Below the pieces are notes generated by a model. The model made no database searches and was not told the DNA's origin. It was given only the letters and a program-made list of their open reading frames with translations. Shown piece after piece: positions 46,236 to 57,825 of a DNA stretch of 64,000 bases. The DNA is taken from positions 186,001 to 250,000 of the forward strand of contig JAQPZY010001398.1 of NCBI GenBank assembly GCA_029931535.1, in the 5' to 3' direction. A program made the position numbers and the translations under genes. The stretch is from Margaritifera margaritifera. Its lineage: Eukaryota > Mollusca > Bivalvia > Unionida > Margaritiferidae. Every line of letters starts with the position of its first letter. Position 1 is the first letter of the stretch.

Positions 46236-48450
46236 AATTAAGTGCATTGGCTGTAAAAATCTTTAGCTGACTATGACAGACCACTCTACCGTATTTCAAT
46301 GGTATGGGGTCCAATTCAGATCATACATGTCATGTGTGCTCACGATGGCTTGAGAATGTATGGTCAACCATCATTGACAGACTTGTAACGAATGAAAAAA
46401 TGTGGAAACACATGATAAAGGATGCAGACTCCATAGTCTTGCCACCAATGCTGTCTCTATTGGCACATCTGCCCCTGTCACTTCAGGCGGTTCATATTTT
46501 CATGACGATACTTTGTACCAGTACCGACATGGTATGGCAGCGCATCCAGTCCAGTATTAGATATGCAGTCAACACAGATCTTTCCTGGTACTGGCTATAG
46601 TGATCTTTCCATGGATAGCCAGCACAGGACTTTCACGCCAGATGTCACTAGAGACATACACCTGCTCCAGCACAGTCTCAAGCTTCGCTTTCAACTCCTG
46701 AAATTATGTGCAGTGATTAATTTCGCAGTATACCCCAGTCCCAGCTTCAAAAACAGATAGTGCCAGCACCTTCTCTGACCCCAGTGCTAATTATATCAAG
46801 TATATCCAGCACCAGAATAAGGTATGGTGATTGCTTTTCTGGGTAAACCTAGTCCCATCTTCAAGACACAGAGAGCACACAGTATGTGGCCATGACAGTT
46901 CAAGCACCAGCTCTAACCTGGATGCCAAACATATTATGCATATCTGGCACTGGACTTGATGAACCATCTCCCGGTACCCACTACTGAACACATGAAAGTA
47001 TAGCGGACTGGCACTGAATAGCTTCATAGGTGATACATATAGTGAACACCTGGAGATAACTTTGTTAAAACATGGACAGACTCCCAACCTTTGTTCACTG
47101 TTCCACACAGCCTGTTTTGCCTGCTCACTTGTCACACCCCTCACAGAGGACTCCCCTGCCATCCCACTCTTTCATTTGCAAAGATTCACACTCACAAGCA
47201 CCATCTTTTTCGATCCGATGATGTCCAGAGGAGATGCAATCTTCCATTTATTGATGATTGACTAGGTTTTCCATTGTTTGCCTACAGAACTTTGTCCACC
47301 TCCACCTTATAAATTACCTATGGCTTTCTTACCCAATTCCTGCATCTGTTGATCTTTTAGATAAGAAAGTCCAGCTGTCATTTAAGCAACTACCAGTGTA
47401 TGGTTGAGTTGCCGTTATACTTTGTTACTTTAAAAGGCCACTCGAAGACCCAAGTGTCACTAGGCCTTTCTATTTGTACTGGTAACTTCCAGCATTTTTA
47501 ACCTGGTGTGCTACATGACACACTAGCCAGCCTTTTACCCTGTAGTCCCAACCGTCAACAGATATTGCAGGTCTGGGACTGTCAGACCTTCATCTGTGTG
47601 TATGGACTGGCTTGTCATATGTGTGTAGGGACTGGCTTGTCATCTGTGTGTAGGGACTGGCTTGTCATCTGTGTGTAGGGACTGGCTTGTGTGCTAATAT
47701 TGCAGGCCTGGGACTGTCAGACCTTCATTTGTGTGTAGGGACTGGCTTGTGTGCTAATAATGCAGGCCTGGGACTGTCAGACCTTCATCTGTGTGTAGGG
47801 ACTGGCTTGTGTGCTAATAGACCAGGCCTGGGACTGTCAGACCTTCATCTGTGTGTAGGGACTGGCTTATGTGCTAATAATGCATGCCTGGAACTGTCAG
47901 ACCTTCATCTGTGTGTAGGGACTGGCTTATGTGCTAACAGAGCAGGCCTGGGACTGTCAGACCTTCATCTATGTGTAGGGACTGTCTTGTGTTCTAATAG
48001 AGCAGGCCTGGGACTGTCAAACCTTCATCTATGTGTAGGGACTGTCTTGTGTGCTAATAGAGCAGGCCTGGGACTGTCAAACCTCCATCTGTGTGTAGGG
48101 ACTGGCTTGTCATCTGTGTGTAGGGACTGGCTTGTGTGCTAATATAGCAGCTCAACACTCTTACCTGTCTGTTAATCTTCACCTGGAAAAAAGAGATGTA
48201 TTTCTCTCCATGCCCATTATCCAGGAAAACCCATCACAAAGCCATTTTTTTATTGCAACAGGCCATCGAAGAGGCAAACCTTACAAGCTCAGTGACCCAT
48301 AATCCTACTCTTGTTTCCAAAGAGAGTTCAAAGAAATAGGAAAGGCTCCCTAAGGCATGCCAGATGGGGAACACCTTTTCTATTCACTTTCTTTTGTCAA
48401 GGACCCAGTGTCCACAGGCCATACATGATAAAGTACAGGGGAGGCAAGGA
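46236..48450 (+). pseudogene. DIRS-type element, gag remnant
   Basis: From 46236 one frame reads KCIGCKNL, then TDHS. A nearby frame reads SDHTCHVCSRWLENVW. The CxxC ... DxH ... CxxC-x3-W order is like DIRS/Ngaro gag zinc-motif regions. The following 46400-47300 is richer in G+C than the surroundings and S/P/T-rich, but broken by many stops. The stretch holds the 60-bp array below. At 48250-48450 the text is K/R-rich (PKRVQRNRKGSLRHARWG). Confidence 0.55.
47560..48145. repeat. Minisatellite, 60-bp unit, about 9 copies, inside the DIRS remnant
   Basis: The unit includes gcaggcctgggactgtcaga and ccttcatctgtgtgtaggga. The unit is 20 codons, giving a 151-codon open frame (47687-48142) with no independent support. 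Confidence 0.95.
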
Positions 48451-48539
48451 CCAATATCATCAAAGCTTCTCTCCCAATCAACCCTTAGCTGAAAAGATGC
48501 CATTCTGCTCTACCTGTTTTCTGACATACTAGTGAGAGG

Positions 48540-49130
48540 AAAAATTCAACAGTTTTCCACAGAATTGGAGAGACACTGCCCTCTGAGTTGTGTATGTTAG
48601 AAGTTGTTTGATAGGGCCTCCAGACCATGTTCAGTGACCCACCCCCATTATCAAGGCTCCTTCACTACAGGCATCTCAAGAGACCTGTACATAGTTGGTA
48701 GTCTGCAGCAAGAATAAACTCTCTTCTGAAAAAAAAGGACATTCGAGATTGTTCATTGTGCAAACTTGCTGGGATTTTACTCCAGACTTTTTTATAGGTG
48801 CCAAAGCCAACAGCAATCATCATCCAGTCATGGATTTAAACTCTCTCATACACTTCATTTGGGCAACTTGTTCAGAATGGAGACACTGGGATTGGTTCAC
48901 AGTGCTGTTTCATTTTCACAATCAGCCTAGACCTTAGAGATATGTATCTTCTCATACCCATTCACAGGTCTTGCTGGAATTCATAAGGTTCTTGTATAAG
49001 GACACCATCTATCAGTCCAGGGCACTCCATTTGGTCAGAAAATCAGTCACTGGGACTTCAGGAGAATCGTGGACATTCGTGTCACTTCTGAAGCTCCACC
49101 ACATCTATGACATCAAAGTAACTGGTCGAC
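48540..49130 (+). pseudogene. DIRS-type RT remnant
   Basis: Pieces in shifting frames run in the right order: KFNSFPQNWRDTAL (48542 on), LLGFYSRLF (48768 on), VMDLNSLIHFI (48828 on), FRMETLGLVHSA, RDMYLLIPIHRS and LEFIRFLYKDTIYQSRALH. These follow the DIRS RT pattern: the GxL..F...W leader, GFYSRLFxVPK, PVxDLxxLN, KMET, DxxDAYLHIPI, RFxxxxxxYQFxxLPFG. Frameshifts and stops are numerous. Confidence 0.72.
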
Positions 49131-49254
49131 ATTTTACAAAAAAAGCACCAGGTCAGTCATTTTGGTACCAAGACATGCAATCACTTGTTTCACTGCTGGT
49201 TTGCCTCAGGCTGTCATCATGGTATATGATGGTTTATCCACACTGCTTATAAGG

Positions 49255-49460
49255 AACTAACCCAAGACAAAGGCATTTCTTGCGCATATTGACTCACGAG
49301 ATTAGGGCAACTGCCACTAGCATATCATTTGAGCGCAAGTGTACTAACATCCAAGCTGTTGAAAGGAGGTTAGAGATGACATGCTGCAAAAGGCTCAATT
49401 TGACCTTGTGGGACATCCCTGGAAGAGTGTGCACAACTACTCCAATAGTAACTAATTAAT
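49255..49460 (+). pseudogene. DIRS-type tyrosine recombinase C-terminal remnant
   Basis: From 49292 the frame reads THEIRATATSISFERKCTNI then QAVERRLEMTC, matching the HxxR box and following helices of DIRS tyrosine recombinases (HEIRATATS.AFE ... V). DIRS elements integrate with this enzyme in place of a DDE integrase. Most of the recombinase and the RNase H between RT and here are missing. Confidence 0.75.
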
Positions 49461-49599
49461 TGAGGGGATTGGCACCATTCCCTCTGTACAAGGGAAGACC
49501 ACTCTCATCTGACTTCCACTTTGGCAAGCAGACTTTTTAGCACTTCTGTTGCTAAAGCAAGTCTGGGATGGCTTGATTTGCAGGATAGTAGAGGTAGTC

Positions 49600-49665
49600 C
49601 TAATGTATTATGATTGGGCAAGTATTATTGAAGAAACATATTTTTCTGAAAACCATATTTCCAGT
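49600..49665 (+). mobile_element. Putative DIRS terminal repeat
   Basis: ctaatgt...gattgggcaagtatt, then attgaagaaacatatttttc, align with 1581-1640 in the same orientation. The position 140 bp after the recombinase end fits a DIRS terminus. Confidence 0.65.
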
Positions 49666-49900
49666 GTGGAAATGAATTGTACAAACCTCTGGATTTGGTA
49701 TTGGCCATTTTAATAGAGGATATACATAATTAGAATAATTCCATTATGTGAAATGGTTGGGGTGTACAAAGGTAACTTCCGACGGCTCGGATTGTCCCAG
49801 TAATTGGTGAGATCAAGAATCCTGCGTGGCAGACATGTTGCAACTGGAACACATTCATGCTTATCGCTTGCCCCAACATGGATGCAAATTGATCATCATG

Positions 49901-50260
49901 GCTTTTAGCTCACCTGGTCATGAGGCCCAAGGAGCTTATGGTATGACCCTGCATCTGTCGTGCGTCATCCATCGTGCCGTATTGTTACCACTCTGGAGTC
50001 CATATTTCTGATCTGTTTTCATTCAAACTTGGAATATTGGTTTATATCATCAAAACCTCAGACTAGTTCAATAATGAGCATGATCGATGCATATAATGAG
50101 GTGATATTGCACCTAATTGGCTAACTTTATTACTACTCTGGAGGACTTATTTCAGGTCCAATTTTGATCAAACTTGGAATGTATGCATATATTATTAAGA
50201 TCTCAGATCAGTTCAATAATGAGCGAGATACATGCATACTAATGAGGTGACCTAGCATCA
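49901..50260. repeat. Head and first modules of a modular repeat
   Basis: Head ttttagctcacctggtcatg with aggcccaaggagcttatgg, then two to three modules of about 130-150 bp (ttaccactctgga, ttgatcaaacttggaatat, gttcaataatgagc). Confidence 0.75.
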
Positions 50261-50727
50261 AATTTGCTGAGCTTAAAGAAGGTACTGCCTGATAGGATGT
50301 GGAGGCATTCCCTCCCATCTGCTGGGGTGATCTAGTCACCCCGGTCCCTTACCAATTTCGTTATCTTTGTAACTCATCAGAGGGCATTGGTCTTGTTCAT
50401 TCATTTTTTCAACTGATCACCGTACCTTGTCGGTGTGGAATTTATATACCCCTTGCCACTGGTGCAGCCACTTATTGGGTCAAATGACAATAATTATCTC
50501 CCTTTTTAGGAGGGCTGTATTGTCACACCCTATTGTTGCAGCAGGTTACTATTCCTCGGATTGCATTATTGTTTGATGCAGCCAAGTTTCAAATTACATT
50601 TTTGTTTCATGCAACCAGGGTCAACTTAAGTGGCAGTTAAACATAAAAACAGAAGCAAGTTTTTATGTAAAACTAGGGGTAACAAATGAAGTGGCTAGAA
50701 AACTCTTTTGAAATATTTATTTTGTAA
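50261..50727. other. Intronic, nothing recognised
   Basis: No protein or repeat signature seen. Confidence 0.45.
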
Positions 50728-51189
50728 TTACAGGGACTGTTTATGCTGTATATTGTGAATAAACGCAGTTAATGTTTGGATTGCAAAACATAAAACCGCC
50801 ACTGTATTATATAGGTTTGTGGTTGTTTTTGTGTTTGCTGGGGTATCATATTGTTTGTGTAATACCAATCCTGGTGGAATCGTGAGATTGTTCACACAGT
50901 TGATGAAAGGGCGAACTGTAGCATCATCCAATGGGTCCTTGAATGAAGAATCTGTTTCCCGAATCTGTTCTCAGGAGAAAATTGACAAATTGGGTTCAGA
51001 TGTCTCGACTGGCAAAATGTTCCAATTCAATGTAGGACTACTTATGTCCTTAAAAGAATATCCTTCATTTAAGTTGATTTCCATGGTTTTTGAAATATCA
51101 CATAAAGTAGGATGTAAAAGGAGTGGATCACAAATTGTATCCATATCCGTATCAGTTTGATTTAGGGGTCCAGTAGAAGAGGTGTCCAT
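50728..51189 (-). pseudogene. Unrecognised minus-strand coding-like frame with one stop
   Basis: Starting at 51189, MDTSSTGPLNQTDTDMDTIC runs through PTLCDISKTMEINLNEGYS to a TGA at 50971-50973. In the same frame it then continues EQIRETDSSFKDPLDDATVR, PFINCVNNLTIPPGLVLH and ends near 50728. Composition is protein-like, not repetitive. I do not recognise the family. It sits inside a modular repeat and is probably a transposon or retrocopy fragment. Confidence 0.35.
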
Positions 51190-51214
51190 TGAACTGCGAT
51201 ACTTAATCTCATGT

Positions 51215-51823
51215 TTTCTGATTGGCTGAGCTTGTTACCCCTCTGGAAGCCATATGTCTGATTTGATTTTGATCATATTTGCAATATGGGTTTTCCAAAC
51301 TTGGAATATATGCTTATATCATCAAGATCTTGAACAAGTTCGATAAAGAGTAAGATGCAAGCATATTACTGAGGTGATCTTGCATCTGATTGGCTGAGCT
51401 TGTTACCACTCTGGAAGTCATTTGTAATCAGATTTTGATCAGACTTGGAATATATGCTTATATCGTCAAGATCTTGGAGTGTGTCAGTAATGAACATCAT
51501 CAAATCATATTAATGAGGTGATCTTGCATCTGATCGACTTGGCTTCTTCCCACTCTTGAAGCCATATTTTTGATCTGTTGGGTTTATTATCATCAACTTC
51601 TTGGATGACTTTGATTTTGAGCAGGAAACTATGCATATTAATTATGACTTCATCTTTAGAAAGAATTTTAATCAGAATATAATAAAATAGGTAAAATCAA
51701 CATGATATAAAATTTAGGAAATAGTTTACATAGTTTGTGTTACGCTACTAAGCCTTCTTAGTGAAATGGTCAACTTATGTAAGCCAGGTGAGACATATTG
51801 GCCCATTTGGGCCTCTTGTTCTT
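51215..51823. repeat. Later modules and tail of the modular repeat
   Basis: About three further modules (ggctgagcttgttacc, cttggaatatatgcttata, atcttgcatctgat) and the tail ccaggtgagacatattggcc with catttgggcctcttg. Confidence 0.75.
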
Positions 51824-53850
51824 GTAGACTTTCAAAGCATAGTGTAATCCTACCAAGGCTAACTTTTTCAAGTTATTACTTTATGAATCGATTGTGCAGC
51901 TGATTTTTTTCAGGTATGTTATGCTACTACTAAAAGAGTAGGTAAAGAACATAACTATTGCCGAAAAATGCCAGTATTGGCTTATTTACCATCCACCATA
52001 TTGGTGTGACAGTTAATCAGAATGATTGAAAAATTGGTGAGAAAAGTCAGGTGACCAAATATTTGATTATGATTTTCCATAATTAAATATAAGTGATTAA
52101 AGTCTTCCATTTTAAACTGTGCAACTATTTGGAATGAAATCTTCCCAGAAAAGTAAACTATGTCAATAAAAGCTTCGAGCTAATATAGTTTTCATCATTT
52201 AGAACTGCCCAAGTGCCAACAACATGGCAAACAAATGTGCTGGTTAACTGTTTGACTTTGCATGATACAAGCAGCTTATCAAATATGAAAAAACGACATT
52301 CTGTGTGAACTTTAGACAATATTTCCAACCAATAAAATCAATTGTTAATAAGTTTTGATGGAATGATCATCTATTTTTAAATCTCAACCAGTTCCCAATG
52401 TTACTGCTTATGATTTCATGCTGGTGCATCATGGGATGGCATATTGATGCCCATATAGGTAAATATGTTACTTAAATTTACACCAAGATCTATACCTAAA
52501 TCATCGTGAGTTGCTACCTGTCCGAATTTAACAGATACTCCCCAGACTTCACTCAAAATATCTTCTGTCATTTCTTTCACATTTTAGATAAAGGTCTTGG
52601 ATGTAATAGTGTGTACTCCCCAGACCTCACTGAGATCATATGCAGTCATTTCTTTCACAGGTTTAGCAGGCATTAATCACATTTCAGACTGGTGAATCGC
52701 ACATCAGTTGACAGTTCCAACAGCTATGGAGGGCTAACCTAGTGAACAGCCCTGTTCGGCCAGACCAACCAGATACATTACGCCAACACAATATGGCAGA
52801 CTGGCCTCACAATTTGTGCTGCTCACCTTGCCCAGCCTGAACAGCCATCCAAGACTTACATCCTACAACCAGACCACGTTCTTTGCTGGATATGGCACCG
52901 CCAGCTCTGCTAGCGTACGTGGCAGATAAAGCCCACACCACATGGTAATGACACAGCGTCATGACTGCCATGTGGCATGTTATATCTTTGGATACAGGGC
53001 ATGCCAGAGGGGGGTAACCCCCCCCCCCCCTCAATAATGGGGATGACATAGACTTAAACATTCAATCGGACTATGGAATATAATTCTGACACAGTCTGCA
53101 ATGCCATTTATGGCAGGTCATAAATTGCTAATGATATCACGAGGTGTGATATATGTGTCATTGACTTTATCATTCTCTTTCACGGCACTGTTCTTGTGAT
53201 TAACGAAATTCTACACAAACATTTATTTTATATTACTCAATAAGGGACAAAATTCACAATCAAGTTATCTTATGTCCAGTCTCTCCCAGAGTTCACAGTG
53301 TCATGATACACAGAAGTAACAAGTGATTTCAAGTTGACGATGTAATAATGCAGTGATAATTATGACATGTCAAGCTGCACTGTTAATGTAGATTTTTAAA
53401 AAGCGGACATCTTCAAAATGGGTTCCATTATTATCCCCCACAATTTAGTTAATGTGGATTTGTTTGTGTTTATTGATGGATGGAGGGACAGACAGGCTAA
53501 TTGATCAGTTATTGAGTGGAAATACAGACATATAAATGTTAGTCAGATCCTGTATATACATAAAAGGAAACTTATGTGTTTTTTTATTTTTTCTGTGACT
53601 TTCAAGACCAGGTCAGAGATCATAAAATTAAATATTGGGGAAATTGAAGGCATACAATGTCTCTAAAAGTTTTGGTGTACCATTGTTGTCTGTATTAAGT
53701 TACCAAATTGCAAATTGCAAATATGCAAATTTCTGAATATAAAGAAATTTGCAGCAATTTGACAACACAGAAGTTATCCCATAGATAGATAAGTAGGTAA
53801 ATGGTTGGTAGGTAGACTGGCAGATTTCAACATTTTGTTTCTGTTTTCAG
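51824..53850. other. Intronic; duplication and GC-richer patch
   Basis: Two copies of an about 80-bp unit (tactccccagac...cagtcatttctttcaca-like) lie at 52533-52662. 52690-53060 is richer in G+C than the surroundings and ends in a G6-taa-C13 run (about 53009-53030). Its open minus frame (52807-53061) is unrecognised. No exon before 53851. Confidence 0.5.
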
Positions 53851-53926
53851 AAACCCTGTGATTGAGCTGGCAGAGTTGTGTCAGTCCATGAATCTTGTTG
53901 TTCCTAAATATGACTTCACTCCTAAG
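53851..53926 (+). CDS. XRN1: XRN1 exon 10 of window (start of C-terminal conserved motif)
   Basis: The acceptor ctgttttcag ends at 53850 and the donor GTAATA starts at 53927. After one base it reads NPVIELAELCQSMNLVVPKY then DFTPK. This matches human TPVTELSRICSLVGMPQPDFSFL, the entry to the C-terminal conserved segment. The exon ends in phase 0. No later exon was found before the window end. Confidence 0.9.
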
Positions 53927-54311
53927 GTAATAATTAAATCATTTAGATACAGATGTTTGCAGTTCTTTTGATTTCAGTTTAAAATAAGACTGTTCACAGG
54001 AGTCATGACTATATGCACTATGCAGCATTTGACCAGATCTTTACCAGTGACTCAGTTGAATGCAGCACTGTGCATACCTGCATTAGTGTAATGCAAATAC
54101 AGGGCATATTGTCATAGGTCATATGCCATTTTTCTCTTACTGTTATTATTCAGATGCTAAAATTTCAAATTGGTATTTACTCCCTCTTCTGCAGAAATAT
54201 GTTTAGGTAAAGCTTAAAATTGTATTTCAGTAAGATTCATTATATAATATTCTTTAAGATGGTGAAAGAAAGGAATTGCATTATAGAAATAAGTTTCAGT
54301 TGCAGTTCATA
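53927..54311. other. Intronic, nothing recognised
   Basis: Start of the intron after exon 10; no features. Confidence 0.5.
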
Positions 54312-54850
54312 TTTTTGTCTCCTGGTCAAAGAACAGAAGAGCTTATGTGATGGGCCTGCATCCGTTGTTCATCCATCATCTGTTTTTTATCATTTATCCT
54401 AAATGAAAATGGTAATCTTTGAACATCCAATATAGCCACGATGGTGACCATGTTAAAAATCTCCTAAATGGATGGTTATAGCGACGTGGGGTTTTCACAA
54501 AAAACTTTTTACATGTAGAGGGTACTAAATGAAAATGGTGCCAATATGGCATCCAAGATGGCTGCCATCTTGAAACTCTTCTTATTGCTATTCTTCTTGA
54601 AGATGTGGTCATGTCAACATGGGCTTTTGACTAAAAGACTTCTTATAATTTGTTAATAATCCTGAATGGTGCCAGTCTGACATCCATGATGGCCACCATG
54701 TTGAAAATATTTTATCGCTATATCACTAGAATGCCTGGTCATATTGACATGAGGTTTTCACTAAAAAAAACATTTGTATGGTATGTGGATTGTCCTATAT
54801 AAAAATAATGCTGTATCTGACATCCAACATGGTGGTCATCTTGAAAATGT
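54312..54850. repeat. Modular repeat head and modules
   Basis: Head-like cctggtcaaagaacagaaga with gcttatgtgatgggcc, then modules with taaatgaaaatggt, ggccaccatgttgaaaat and gacatgaggttttcact, as at 28690-30340. Confidence 0.75.
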
Positions 54851-54949
54851 TGTTATAACTACTCCTCTTGCCCCCACCCCTTTGTGAGCTTGGGATGTGG
54901 AATAGGCCCTCCAGCATGTTGTAAGAGGCAAATAGTGGAGGCAATCTTT

Positions 54950-55790
54950 TTTGCCCTGGGATGAATCATGTGATGATGTTCTAGATGAATGTGTCCTAGA
55001 CTTTTTTGCCCTGGGATGAATCATGTGATGATGTTCTAGATGAATGTGTCCTAGACTTTTTTGCCCTGGGATGAATCATGTGATGATGTTCTAGATGAAT
55101 GTGTCCTAGACTTTTTTGCCCTGGGATGAATCATGTGATGATGTTCTAGATGAATGTGTCCTAGACTTTTTTAATGCCCTGGGATGAATCATGTGATGAT
55201 GTTCTAGATGAATGCATCCTAGACTTTTTTGCCCTGGGATGAATCATGTGATGATGTTCTAGATGGATGTGTCCTAGACTTTTTTGATGCCCTGGGATGA
55301 ATCATGTGATGATGTTCTAGATGAATGTGTCCTAGACTTTTTTGCCCTGGGATGAATCATGTGATGATGTTCTAGATGGATGTGTCCTAGACTTTTTTGC
55401 CCTGGGATGAATCATGTGATGATGTTCTAGATGAATGTGTCCTAGACTTTTTTGATGCTCTGGGATGAATCATGTGATGATGTTCTAGATGAATGTGTCC
55501 TAGACTTTTTTAATGCCCTGGGATGAATCATGTGATGATGTTCTAGATGAATGTGTCCTAGACTTTTTTAATACCCTGGGATGAATCATGTGATGATGTT
55601 CTAGATGAATGTGTCCTAAACTTTTTTGCCCTGGGATGAATCATGTGATGATGTTCTAAATGAATGTGTCCTAGACTTTTTTGCTCTGGGATGAATCATG
55701 TGATGATGTTCTAGATGAATGTGTCCTAGACTTTTTGCCCTGGGATGAATCATGTGATGATGTTCTAGATGAATGTGTCCTAGACTTTTT
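54950..55790. repeat. Minisatellite, 55-58-bp unit, about 15 copies
   Basis: The unit includes ccctgggatgaatcatgtga and tgatgttctagatgaatgtg. Length differs by inserted taat/gat before gccctggg. Confidence 0.96.
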
Positions 55791-55944
55791 TAAAAGAGTG
55801 TGGTTTATATCCAAAATTTGATATTGTATTTTAAAGATTGTGCCCATTATTTGCTTTTATTTTTGTTTCTATGCCTTTTTTTGGGATTCCTAAACTTGCT
55901 CTGCACTATATAGCCAGACTTGTGCTAATGATCAGTTAAACCCT

Positions 55945-55987
55945 ATGCATACATACACACACACACACGCACAAACACACACACACT
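55945..55987. repeat. CA microsatellite
   Basis: An interrupted (CA)n run, catacacacacac type. Confidence 0.95.
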
Positions 55988-55989
55988 CC

Positions 55990-56560
55990 TCTTACACCGA
56001 TGGCCAGATCAACATGGGGTTTTCATTAAGGCCATCTTGAGACTCCTGGATTTGCCACTGCCTCTACTTCGATGGTCAGATTGACATGGGGTTTTCACTT
56101 AAAAACTTCTTATGATATCTAGATGATTCTGAATGAAAATAATGCAGATATGACTGGCTACTCCAGCAAAATGGATGACAATATTGATGTGGGAATATTA
56201 CTAAAACACTTCTTGTAATATATAGTTAATCCTGTATTAAAATGATGCAGATCTAACCACCCAAATGGCTGCACTAAAACACTATAAGAATATGTAGCTT
56301 GGTTCTGAATGAAAATAGTGCTGATATTACCTCCAACATGGTGACCTTATTGACCATCTAAAAAATAATTTTGTTGTCACTACTCTTGGATGAATGGTGT
56401 CATTTTTATAAGGTTTTCACTAAAACATTTCTTGCAATATGTAATTGGTCCTAGATGAAAACAGTGCAGAACTGACCTCCAACATGTTTGTGAAGAAGTT
56501 TGAAACCAAACTTACTTGACCTTGGGGTCAGGTCAAAGGTCAGTGCTTGCATTTTTGTTC
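55990..56560. repeat. Diverged modular repeat
   Basis: Modules with acatggggttttca, aaaacttcttatgat, and ctccaacatggtgacc, continuing the family seen at 54312-54850. Confidence 0.65.
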
Positions 56561-57357
56561 TTCAGTGAGCTTATGAATAATGACTTGTACATACAGAAAT
56601 GATTTTTGACCAAACTTTGTATTTTTTTGTTTTTCATTAAACAAGTTAACAGCCAACATTCTGAAATTGATTTCAAGATTTAACAGTCTTGACTTGGGTT
56701 TTTATGTGATGGCTGATGAGCATGGTAAAAGAAATATTTATAAATAGATTTTATGAGTTTGTGGATATCTCTAAAGAATACCTTAATGCCAGTTCAATAA
56801 TTTTTTTTGTTTTGTTTAAATGTTATTAATGGATAAATCAAACTTAGCATGTGGGTATATATTGACATTATTTGAGACAAGTTTATTAATCTCCTGTCCA
56901 TGATATCAGGTTCTAGGTCAAAGGCCCAGGGAAGATTCCAATCATGTTCAAGGTCAAAGGCCCAGGGATGATTCCAACAATGCAGTTTTGAGGCCCCCAT
57001 TCCAAGAATTGGGATTTTTTTTAATGAAATGAGTACTTTTGTCAGAATTTTTAACACACAGGCTTCTGATATTTATAACTTCCTATCCTTTATCTCTCCT
57101 GTAATTTCTGTTGGAATTATTTTATATGACCTTTTATAGCAGATTAAAAAGTTATTATTATAAGGATTTGTTTATAATGTAAACCAAAATCTGTGATACA
57201 ATTTTGTTCTTGTTTTGTAGAGTAGTTGCCTTTTTTTTGCAGTAGAAGTAGTAGTAGTTGCTGTGTTCTTTATTTAAAAAAACAACAAAATAAACAAAAA
57301 GCATTTTTAGAACAAATCCATAATATCAGACTGAGGACCTGCAACCAAGAAATGTAT
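56561..57357. other. Intronic; small duplication
   Basis: aggtcaaaggcccaggga occurs twice at about 56917 and 56951. Nothing else. Confidence 0.5.
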
Positions 57358-57370
57358 CTGTTTATTCATC

Positions 57371-57611
57371 TGGGACCCTGGGTGCCTGAGTGGTCTAAGG
57401 CATTCGCCTTTACAGATCACTAACATCTCACCTCTGTTTGTGTGGGTTCGAGTCTCAGCTTGACTAACGTGGATATTTGAGAAAACTTGCCATGAGCTTC
57501 CTGTGTTTCAGTGGTTGTTCCCAGGTTCTTCCTCCTCCAAATATACTGGCCGTCATGTATAGCCTATCATGTGCTGAAAAATGGCATGAAACCCAACAAA
57601 ACCAAACCAAA
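57371..57611 (+). mobile_element. tRNA-derived SINE with 13-bp target-site duplication
   Basis: The head is tRNA-like: A-box region tgcctgagtggtctaaggca and B box gggttcgagtc. The spacing fits a class II (Ser/Leu-type) tRNA. The body contains actggccgtcatgtata and the end repeats aaccaaaccaaa. The flanks are identical 13-mers ctgtttattcatc at 57358-57370 and 57612-57624, which proves insertion by target-primed retrotransposition and fixes both ends (241 bp). Confidence 0.92.
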
Positions 57612-57634
57612 CTGTTTATTCATCGAACATAACA

Positions 57635-57825
57635 ATTTAGGCTGCATTGTAATAATTCTGCGTTACTTACAATTTAGGCTGCATTGTAATAATTCTGTGT
57701 TACATACAATTTAGGCTGCATTGTAATAATTCTGTGTTACTTACAGTTTAGGCTGCATTGTAATAATTCTGTGTTACCAACAGTTTAGGCTGCATTGTAA
57801 TAATTCTGTGTTACTTACAATAAAA
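57635..57825. repeat. Tandem repeat, about 38-bp unit, 5 copies
   Basis: The unit includes tttaggctgcattgtaataa and ttctgtgttac. It begins 10-20 bp after the SINE's right target-site copy. Confidence 0.95.

Larger units (their letters stand above)
2680..53926 (+). other. XRN1: XRN1 gene, internal to 3' portion (10 exons visible)
   Basis: Gene-level entry. XRN1 degrades decapped, 5'-monophosphorylated mRNA in the 5'-3' direction in cytoplasm and P-bodies. Ten exons were placed by reading conserved protein segments up to AG acceptors and GT donors: 2680-2939, 8499-8585, 20237-20372, 22098-22160, 28256-28458, 33269-33920, 36514-36906, 44524-44680, 45370-45661, 53851-53926. All phases match and the sum is 2319 nt (773 codons). 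From memory of human XRN1, the order corresponds to the D2/D3 region, the SH3-like domain, the disordered tail and the start of the C-terminal conserved motif. The nuclease domain, D1 and the true C-terminus lie outside. Introns are 1.5-11.7 kb and hold almost all of the repeats described below. Confidence 0.93.

Noticed and set aside
47687..48142. 151-codon frame rich in Cys, Gly and Leu
   Set aside because: It coincides with a 60-bp minisatellite inside a dead DIRS element.
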